5,191 nucleotides of DNA from Pseudomonadota bacterium. Its GTDB lineage: Bacteria; Pseudomonadota; Gammaproteobacteria; Burkholderiales; Burkholderiaceae_B. The translations under genes and the position numbers were made by a program. Location of the stretch: positions 1-5,191 of the forward strand of contig JAEYVD010000094.1 in the NCBI GenBank assembly GCA_023432075.1, in the 5' to 3' direction. The notes beneath the pieces were generated by a model. The model was not told the DNA's origin. It did not search any database and was given only the letters and a program-made list of their open reading frames with translations. Shown piece by piece: positions 1-4,692 of the stretch (within the stretch, counting starts at the first letter, position 1; every line of letters starts with the position of its first letter).

Positions 1-631
1 CGTCCTCCCATTGGGCGCACCACGGAAACGAGGTCTTGAGCACGTCGCCCACGGGCGTCTGGCTGTTGACCACGCGCGAATAGATCGCCAGGCACGTCCC
101 TTTGAGCGGAAAGCGCGATTTGGTGGACGACAGGCCAAGTTCATGGCGCACCATGCCCATCAGGTCTTCGGCATCGCCGCGGTCATGGATGGTGAAGGCC
201 TCGGACAACCCGATGCGCTGGGCGCAATCGCGCAAGAGCCGCGCCCCGATCGCATGGAAGGTGCCTGCCCACGGCAGCGACGGCGCCTGCTGCGACGCGC
301 GCAGGTTCATCACCCGCTGCAGCACCGACCCCACGCGCCGCTCCATTTCCAGCGCCGCGCGGCGCGAAAACGTCAGCAGCAGCATGCGCTGCGGGTCTGC
401 TCCGTTCAGGATCAGGTGGGCCACGCGATGCGCGAGCGTGTTGGTCTTGCCAGACCCCGCCCCCGCGATGACCAGCAGCGGGCCATCGTTGCCGGGTGCG
501 CCGGCCACGCCGAATTCGGCCGCTTCGCGCTGGGCGGGATTCAGGTCGGCCAGCGGATCGGGCCGCTCGGCCGCACGCGCGGCCGGGATGTCGTTGTCGG
601 GGGTATGAGAAAGAGGATCTTGGTCTGGCAT
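1..631 (-). CDS. UvrD/Rep-family (SF1A) ATP-dependent DNA helicase, N-terminal part
   Basis: This is the first 210 codons of a 3'-5' DNA helicase of superfamily 1; the C-terminal remainder lies beyond base 1. Read on the minus strand it starts MPDQDPLSHTPDND. It shows the Q motif (LNPAQREAAEFG, Gln34), Walker A (AGAGSGKT, residues 56-63, Lys62), motif Ia (LLLTFSRRAALEMERR, about 84-99) and the motif Ib region (GTFHAIGARLLR, 123-134). These helicases unwind DNA during repair and replication restart in the cytoplasm. The ATG is chosen because the Q motif follows at a usual distance. Only a weak Shine-Dalgarno (CTGGG) precedes it. Two traits differ from textbook UvrD: an N-terminal extension of about 25 residues before the Q motif, and SRRAA where UvrD/PcrA has TNKAA. 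It may therefore be a UvrD paralogue rather than UvrD itself, so no symbol is given. A LexA box and a terminator-like leader hairpin precede it. Confidence 0.93.
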   Translation of the reverse strand, partial: MPDQDPLSHTPDNDIPAARAAERPDPLADLNPAQREAAEFGVAGAPGNDGPLLVIAGAGSGKTNTLAHRVAHLILNGADPQRMLLLTFSRRAALEMERRVGSVLQRVMNLRASQQAPSLPWAGTFHAIGARLLRDCAQRIGLSEAFTIHDRGDAEDLMGMVRHELGLSSTKSRFPLKGTCLAIYSRVVNSQTPVGDVLKTSFPWCAQWED

Positions 632-640
632 GTTGCCCAG

Positions 641-654
641 CCGCAGCGCTGCGG
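641..654. repeat. 14-bp perfect palindrome just upstream of the helicase start
   Basis: CCGCAGCGCTGCGG is its own reverse complement and ends 9 bp before the helicase start codon. In the helicase mRNA it could fold as a 5-bp stem with a GCGC loop over the ribosome-binding region, which fits the lack of a clear Shine-Dalgarno. It could also be a protein-binding site or chance in GC-rich DNA. Confidence 0.4.
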
Positions 655-658
655 CCGC

Positions 659-685
659 AAAAAGGAAGGAGCCAAGGCTGGCTCC
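659..685 (-). terminator. Terminator-like hairpin and T-tract in the helicase leader (possible attenuator)
   Basis: Read on the minus strand, GGAGCCA (685-679), loop GCCT and TGGCTCC (674-668) form a perfect 7-bp stem with a 4-nt loop. It is followed at once by TTCCTTTTT (667-659). That is the layout of a Rho-independent terminator, oriented leftward. It lies between the LexA box (695-710) and the helicase ATG (629-631), so it would act inside the helicase 5' leader. On the plus strand no T-tract follows the stem, so it should not stop transcription of the DUF72 gene. It could be an attenuator of the helicase, or a barrier to leftward antisense transcription arriving from the convergent regulator gene. 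The structure is seen directly; the function is inferred. Confidence 0.6.
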
Positions 686-694
686 GGATGAACA

Positions 695-710
695 CTGTAT
701 ATTTATACAG
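695..710. promoter_or_regulatory. LexA (SOS) box between the helicase and DUF72 genes
   Basis: CTGTATATTTATACAG (plus strand) has the CTG-N10-CAG form of the LexA operator used by E. coli and by many beta- and gammaproteobacteria. It differs from the E. coli consensus CTGTATATATATACAG at one position of 16. It is an AT-rich island in very GC-rich DNA. It lies 35 bp before the DUF72 ATG and 63 bp before the helicase ATG, so one site could repress both divergent genes. TATAAA (707-702) and TATACA (701-696) on the minus strand, and TATACA (704-709) on the plus strand, could serve as -10 elements inside the box. A weak -35-like TTCAGA (732-727) lies 19 bp upstream of the first of these for the helicase; no good -35 is visible rightward. 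Confidence 0.85.
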
Positions 711-745
711 AATTTTTTCGAATCCGTCTGAACCGCCCCGGCGCC

Positions 746-1660
746 ATGCCCGATTTCCCCCGCATCCTGACCGGCACCGCCTCCTGGACCGACCCCACCC
801 TGCTGGCCTGCGGACGCTTTTATCCGCCCGACGCCCGCAGCGCCGAATCCCGGTTGCGCTTCTACGCGTCGCGCTTTTCGCTGGCCGAGGTCGACTCCAG
901 CTTCTACGCGCTGCCCACCCCCGACAACGCACACCGGTGGGCCACCCGCACGCCGGACGATTTCGTCTTCAACATCAAGGCCTTCCGGCTGTTCACCGGC
1001 CACCAGACGCCGCTCTCGGCCCTGCCCGGCGACATCCAGCGCGAACTGGCCGACTGGCCGGATCCGGTCATCTATCACGACCGCGTGCCCGCCGACCTGC
1101 GCGATGAGCTTTGGCGGCGCTACCAGTTGGCCATCGAGCCCTTGCGGATGCCGGGCAAGCTGGGCGCGGTGCATTTCCAGTTTCCGCCCTGGATACGGCG
1201 GGACGCGCGAGGCATGGCGCGCGTGGCGGACTGCGCGCGGCGCATGGAGGAACACCTGGTGTCCGTGGAATTCCGCCACCGCAGCTGGTTCGAGACCGCC
1301 AGCGCGACGGCCAGCACGCTGGCCTTCGAGCGCGATCTGGGCGTGGTGCACACCGTCGTGGACGCGCCGCAGGGCTTCGACAACACCGTGCCCGCGGTCT
1401 GGGAGAGCACCCATCCGGACCTGACGCTGCTGCGCCTGCACGGGCGCAACGCGGCCACCTGGAACGCCTCGGGCGCCGCGTCGTCGGGAAGGTTCCAGTA
1501 CGAGTACTCGGAAGCGGAACTGGCCGAACTGGTCGCCCGCTTCACACGGCTGGCCTCCCAATCGGGACAGGCCCACGCGGTGTTCAACACCAACTTCGAA
1601 GACCAGGGCATGAACAACGCCGCGGCCTTCGCGTCGGCGTTGCGGCTGCCGGGCGTGTGA
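746..1660 (+). CDS. DUF72 family protein (YecE-like)
   Basis: This 304-residue protein belongs to the DUF72/YecE family (COG1801), a TIM-barrel fold of unproven biochemical function. E. coli YecE is somewhat shorter, about 270 residues. Family hallmarks visible here are the N-terminal GTASW (residues 10-14), VDSSFYALP (49-57) followed by the DDFVFNIKAF segment, VEFRHRSW (174-181), LRLHGRN, and the C-terminal VFNTNFEDQGMNNAAAFA (from residue 279). There is no signal peptide or membrane segment, so it should be cytoplasmic. The ATG at 746 is the first usable start after an in-frame TGA at 689-691; no Shine-Dalgarno is visible, so translation may be weak or depend on a short leader. A LexA box lies 35 bp upstream, suggesting co-regulation with the divergent helicase. 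The gene ends 7 bp from the stop of the convergent regulator. Confidence 0.93.
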   Translation: MPDFPRILTGTASWTDPTLLACGRFYPPDARSAESRLRFYASRFSLAEVDSSFYALPTPDNAHRWATRTPDDFVFNIKAFRLFTGHQTPLSALPGDIQRELADWPDPVIYHDRVPADLRDELWRRYQLAIEPLRMPGKLGAVHFQFPPWIRRDARGMARVADCARRMEEHLVSVEFRHRSWFETASATASTLAFERDLGVVHTVVDAPQGFDNTVPAVWESTHPDLTLLRLHGRNAATWNASGAASSGRFQYEYSEAELAELVARFTRLASQSGQAHAVFNTNFEDQGMNNAAAFASALRLPGV

Positions 1661-1667
1661 AGGGGTA

Positions 1668-3191
1668 TCAGGCCCCCGCCTTGGCGGCAGGCCGCGCCAC
1701 GGGACGGGCCACGGGACGGGCCACCTCCGCCAGACTCTCCAGCAGCACCTCGAACTTGCGCGCGATGTCGTGCTCCGGCACGCAGGCGTACCCCAGCAGC
1801 AGCCCCGGCCGGCGTCCCTCGTCGTTGACGTAATAACGCGAGAGCGCCCGCGTCAGCACACCCTTGCTGCGCGCCACCTCGACCACACGCAGGTCGTCCA
1901 TGTCGGGCGGCAGCGTCAGCACCAGGTGCAGGCCGGCCATGCTGGCGTCGCGATGCAGCCAGTCCGGGCCCAGCCGCCGCTCGATCAGGTTGACGAGCAT
2001 GGCGCGGCGGCGGCCGTACAGCATGCGCATGCGGCGGATGTGCGCCGCGTAATGGCCTTCGGAAATGAACGTCGCCAGCGCCGCGTGCGTCATCAGGTGA
2101 CCCTCGCGATACAGCTCTGCGTGCGCGGCCTGGAATGCTGCGGTCAGCGGCTTGGGCAGCACCAGATAGCCCACGCGCAGCCCGGGGTACAGCGTTTTGC
2201 TGAACGTGCCCATGTAGATCACCGGCGCGTCGGACTCCAGGCCCAGCAGCGACGCGATCGGCCTGCCCGAGAAACGGAATTCGCTGTCGTAGTCGTCCTC
2301 GATGATCCAGCTGCCGCATTGCCGCGCCACCGCCAGGAGCTGCCGCCGGCGGGCCAGCGACATGACCGGCCCCAGCGGATACTGGTGGGAAGGCGTGACG
2401 AAGATGAAGCGCGGCGGTGTGCCAACGGTGTCCGGCAGCCGCATGCCTTCTTCGTCCACGGGCAGGTGCACCGTGTGCAAGCCGTTGGCCTGCAGGATGG
2501 TTCGCGCGCCCCAGTAGCCGGGATCCTCCACCCACGCGGTTTCGCCCGCCTCGCCCAGAATGCGCGTGGTCAGGTCGATGGCCTGGTGCGAGCCTTCGGT
2601 GATGATGATCTGTTCGGGATCGCAATCGATCGACCGGGTCAGCGCCAGATGCTGCGCCAGAGCCTCGCGCAGCGCCGGCAGCCCGCCGCCATAGGAATAG
2701 GTCAGCAGATCCGGCGCGGGGTTGCGCCATAGCGCGCTGAAGATGCGGCCAAACTTCTTGTGCGGAAACTCGGTCAGGTCGGGCACGCCCGGCATGAACG
2801 CCCCCCACTGGTAGGGCGAGGCCGACACGCCATCGACGATGGCCGCGCCGCGCGGCGACAGCGAGGGACGCGAAGCCGCCTCGTGCGCCTGGCGCGCGCG
2901 GCGGCCGCTGGCCAGGTAGGAGTCCGGGACCGACGCATTGACGAAAGTGCCATTGCCCTGCCGGCTGCGGGTATAGCCCTCGGCAAGCAGCTGGCTGTAG
3001 ACGTGCACGACCGTGTTGCGGGCAATGCCCAGCTCGGCCGCCAGGTCCCGTGTGGCGGGCAGGCGCGAGTCCGCGGCGATGGAACCATCGAGGATGGCTT
3101 CACGGATGCCGCGGTAGAGCCGCTTGTTCATGGGCTCGCTGGCGCCATCGGCCAGGCGCAGCAGCAGCAAGTCACCGACAATGGACCGCAA
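1668..3191 (-). CDS. MocR/GabR-type PLP-dependent transcriptional regulator (GntR family)
   Basis: This 507-residue GntR-superfamily regulator of the MocR subgroup joins a winged-helix DNA-binding domain to a class-I aminotransferase-like domain. The N-terminal domain (about 8-90) contains LYRGIREAILDGS and SRLPATRDLAAELGIARNTVVHVYSQLLAEGY. The PLP domain (about 130-490) has EDDYDSEFR (298-306; Asp299 and Tyr301 in the expected PLP positions) and GTFSKTLYPGLRVGY with the probable Schiff-base Lys332, equivalent to Lys312 of Bacillus subtilis GabR. It lies divergent from gabT, so it is probably the GABA/PLP-responsive activator of gabTD and its own repressor. PdxR- or TauR-like regulators share the architecture. 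The start is a TTG at 3191-3189, 6 nt after AGGTAG and just after an in-frame TAG. A second TTG (codon 8) is possible; ATG at codon 21 would cut into the conserved winged helix. The C-terminus ends in a Pro-Val-Ala-Arg repeat tail. Confidence 0.92.
   Translation of the reverse strand: MRSIVGDLLLLRLADGASEPMNKRLYRGIREAILDGSIAADSRLPATRDLAAELGIARNTVVHVYSQLLAEGYTRSRQGNGTFVNASVPDSYLASGRRARQAHEAASRPSLSPRGAAIVDGVSASPYQWGAFMPGVPDLTEFPHKKFGRIFSALWRNPAPDLLTYSYGGGLPALREALAQHLALTRSIDCDPEQIIITEGSHQAIDLTTRILGEAGETAWVEDPGYWGARTILQANGLHTVHLPVDEEGMRLPDTVGTPPRFIFVTPSHQYPLGPVMSLARRRQLLAVARQCGSWIIEDDYDSEFRFSGRPIASLLGLESDAPVIYMGTFSKTLYPGLRVGYLVLPKPLTAAFQAAHAELYREGHLMTHAALATFISEGHYAAHIRRMRMLYGRRRAMLVNLIERRLGPDWLHRDASMAGLHLVLTLPPDMDDLRVVEVARSKGVLTRALSRYYVNDEGRRPGLLLGYACVPEHDIARKFEVLLESLAEVARPVARPVARPAAKAGA
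1696..1724. repeat. 12-bp tandem repeat (2.4 copies) in the regulator 3' end
   Basis: GCCACGGGACGG occurs at 1696-1707 and 1708-1719, followed by a further GCCAC at 1720-1724. Twelve bases keep the reading frame, so on the minus strand each unit encodes Pro-Val-Ala-Arg. This gives the tail ARPVARPVARPAAKAGA, beyond the aminotransferase-like fold. It is a likely site of replication slippage with in-frame copy-number change. Confidence 0.8.
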
Positions 3192-3287
3192 TTGGTTCTA
3201 CCTGATTTATCAAAGTGGTTCCCACAAGTAGGGCCATCGTAGCATTAAATAACTGCTTTACCGCCCATCACTCTCATCGAGACCGAG
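3192..3287. promoter_or_regulatory. Divergent gabR-like/gabT control region with TGGTTC direct repeats
   Basis: This 96-bp gap must hold both promoters. TGGTTC occurs at 3193-3198 and 3216-3221 (23 bp, about two helical turns, start to start). The second copy lies in GTGGTTCCCAC, itself an imperfect inverted repeat (GTGG/CCAC). Known MocR regulators bind spaced direct repeats, so these are the best operator candidates. The left copy overlaps the regulator's Shine-Dalgarno-like AGGTAG; GATAAA (minus strand, 3211-3206), a possible -10 for the regulator, lies between the copies. For gabT, TAGCAT (3240-3245) or TTAAAT (3245-3250) are possible -10 elements. No good -35 precedes either, as expected for an activator-dependent promoter. 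Repeats are seen; promoter calls are tentative. Confidence 0.5.
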
Positions 3288-4550
3288 ATGAAGAATCAGG
3301 ATCTGAATACCCGCCGTTCCCTGGCCACGCCCCGCGGCGTCGGCGTCATGTGCGACTTCTATGCCGTGCGCGCGGAAAACGCCACGCTGTGGGACGCCGA
3401 AGGCAAGGAATACATCGACTTCGCAGGCGGCATCGCCGTGCTGAACACGGGCCACCTGCACCCGAAGGTCAAGGCCGCGGTCGCCGCGCAGCTGGACAAC
3501 TTCACGCACACGGCCTATCAGATCGTTCCGTACGAAGGCTACATCTCGCTGGCCGAGCGCATCAACCGCGTGGCGCCCATCGATGGCCTGAAGAAGACCG
3601 CCTTCTTCACGACCGGCGTCGAAGCCGTCGAGAACGCCGTGAAGATCGCGCGCTCGGCCACCGGCCGCTCGGGCGTCATCGCCTTCTCCGGCTCGTTCCA
3701 TGGCCGCACGATGCTGGGCATGGCGCTGACCGGCAAGGTCGCCCCCTACAAGCTGTCGTTCGGCCCCATGCCCGGCGACATCTATCACGTGCCGTTCCCC
3801 AACGCCACGCAATCGATCAGCGTGGCCGATTCGCTCAAGGCGCTGGACCTGCTGTTCAAGGTCGACATCGATCCGAAGCGCGTCGCGGCCATCATCATCG
3901 AACCCGTGCAGGGCGAAGGCGGCTTCAACATCACGCCGCCCGAACTGATGACGGCGCTGCGCAAGGTCTGCGACGAGCACGGCATCCTGCTGATCGCCGA
4001 CGAAGTCCAGACGGGCTTTGGCCGCACCGGCAAGCTGTTCGCGATGGAACACCACACCGTGCAGGCCGACATCATCACGATGGCCAAGAGCCTGGGCGGC
4101 GGCTTCCCCATTTCCGGCATCGTCGGCCGCGCCGAGATCATGGACGGCCCCGCCGCGGGCGGCCTGGGCGGCACGTACGCCGGCAATCCGCTGGCCGTGG
4201 CCGCCGCGCACGCCGTGCTGGACGTCATCGCCGAGGAAAAGCTGTGCGAACGCGCCACCCAACTGGGCGACAAGCTGCGCGCCCACCTGGAAGGCCTGCG
4301 CGGCAAGGTGCCCGGCATCGCCGACGTGCGCGGCCTGGGCTCGATGGTCGCGCTGGAACTGAACGACGCGGCGGGCAAGCCCGACGCCGAAGCGGTCAAG
4401 CGCGTGCAGAAGCGCGCCCTCGACGCCGGCCTGATTTTGCTAAGCTGCGGTGTATACGGAAACGTCCTGCGCTTCCTGTATCCCTTGACCATTCCCGACG
4501 CCCAGTTCGCACGCGCGCTGGACATCCTGTCCGAGGCGCTTGCCGCTTGA
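3288..4550 (+). CDS. gabT: 4-aminobutyrate (GABA) aminotransferase
   Basis: This is a complete 420-residue class-III PLP aminotransferase that converts GABA plus 2-oxoglutarate to succinate semialdehyde plus glutamate. Landmarks match E. coli GabT with a one-residue offset: the SGSFHGRT segment with Arg140; IIEPVQGEGGF with Glu205 and Glu210; IADEVQTGFGRTG with Asp238, which contacts the PLP ring nitrogen; and MAKSLGGG with the Schiff-base Lys267. The C-terminal NVLRFLYPLTI carries Arg395, in the place of the substrate-carboxylate arginine. The PLP-phosphate loop reads TTGVEAVENAVKIAR, with Val where E. coli has Ala. The ATG at 3288 is the first in-frame start for a full-length family member; its Shine-Dalgarno is poor. 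It is divergent from the MocR regulator and followed by gabD. 5-Aminovalerate (DavT-like) activity in lysine breakdown is a possible second role. A short run of A/T-ending codons lies at about 4433-4459. Confidence 0.96.
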   Translation: MKNQDLNTRRSLATPRGVGVMCDFYAVRAENATLWDAEGKEYIDFAGGIAVLNTGHLHPKVKAAVAAQLDNFTHTAYQIVPYEGYISLAERINRVAPIDGLKKTAFFTTGVEAVENAVKIARSATGRSGVIAFSGSFHGRTMLGMALTGKVAPYKLSFGPMPGDIYHVPFPNATQSISVADSLKALDLLFKVDIDPKRVAAIIIEPVQGEGGFNITPPELMTALRKVCDEHGILLIADEVQTGFGRTGKLFAMEHHTVQADIITMAKSLGGGFPISGIVGRAEIMDGPAAGGLGGTYAGNPLAVAAAHAVLDVIAEEKLCERATQLGDKLRAHLEGLRGKVPGIADVRGLGSMVALELNDAAGKPDAEAVKRVQKRALDAGLILLSCGVYGNVLRFLYPLTIPDAQFARALDILSEALAA

Positions 4551-4565
4551 GGCGCGAGCCCTGAC

Positions 4566-4575
4566 TAACCGGTTA
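4566..4575. repeat. 10-bp palindrome after gabT
   Basis: TAACCGGTTA is a perfect palindrome starting 16 bp after the gabT stop codon. A nearby GTTAT (4572-4576) also pairs with ATAAC (4590-4594). No T-tract follows, so it is not an intrinsic terminator. It could be a protein-binding site or the start of a folded intercistronic leader. Confidence 0.35.
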
Positions 4576-4599
4576 TTCGGCCGGCGGGCATAACGATTG

Positions 4600-4652
4600 C
4601 GGGCGTAGCAGGGTCCCGGCTTGGATCTCAAGCCTGAACCCTGCCGCGCCCG
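4600..4652 (+). other. Nested stem-loop in the gabT-gabD intergenic region
   Basis: A long hairpin is built from three perfect stems. CGGGCG (4600-4605) pairs with CGCCCG (4647-4652). GCAGGGT (4608-4614) pairs with ACCCTGC (4638-4644). GGCTTG (4618-4623) pairs with CAAGCC (4629-4634), closed by a GATCT loop. Two symmetric internal loops separate them (TA/CG and CCC/TGA), giving 19 base pairs in 53 nt. There is no T-run, so simple intrinsic termination is unlikely. The usual roles of such elements are mRNA end protection or processing, and thus different levels of upstream and downstream cistrons. A REP-like repeated element is another possibility. The structure is seen directly; the role is inferred. 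Confidence 0.6.
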
Positions 4653-4678
4653 TCGTCGCTTGGCCCGCCGCACCCATC

Positions 4679-4684
4679 AAGGAG
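4679..4684 (+). promoter_or_regulatory. Strong ribosome binding site of gabD
   Basis: AAGGAG lies 8 nt before the gabD ATG at 4693. It is the only textbook Shine-Dalgarno in the window, fixes the gabD start, and contrasts with the weak sites before gabT, the DUF72 gene and the helicase gene. Confidence 0.85.
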
Positions 4685-4692
4685 ACTCCCAA

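Noticed and set aside
668..685. Hairpin read as a terminator for rightward transcription
   Set aside because: On the plus strand the stem is followed by GGATGAACA with no T-tract. The terminator-like layout exists only leftward.
11..691. Long open frame on the plus strand opposite the helicase
   Set aside because: It is antisense to a clear helicase with Walker A and motif Ia. Its product is an Arg/His/Gln-rich translation typical of the complement of high-GC genes and resembles no family.
1120..2808. 562-codon open frame on the minus strand crossing the DUF72 gene and the regulator
   Set aside because: It spans two well-supported genes in another frame, and its Ala/Gly/Arg-rich low-complexity translation shows no domain. 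Long spurious frames are common at this GC content.
3258..4286. 342-codon minus-strand open frame opposite gabT
   Set aside because: It is antisense to a complete, conserved enzyme and shows no recognisable domain or ribosome binding site.
3215..4564. 449-codon plus-strand open frame over gabT
   Set aside because: It is a frame-shifted shadow of gabT, rich in Arg and His, and lacks the PLP-enzyme motifs that the gabT frame shows throughout.
4600..4652. Stem-loop read as an intrinsic terminator of gabT
   Set aside because: No run of T follows the stem on either strand, and gabD follows in the same direction with a strong ribosome binding site.
4440..4673. Small minus-strand frame across the gabT end and the intergenic hairpin
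   Set aside because: The Arg-rich product is unlike any known small protein, and the region is better explained by the gabT 3' end and the stem-loop.
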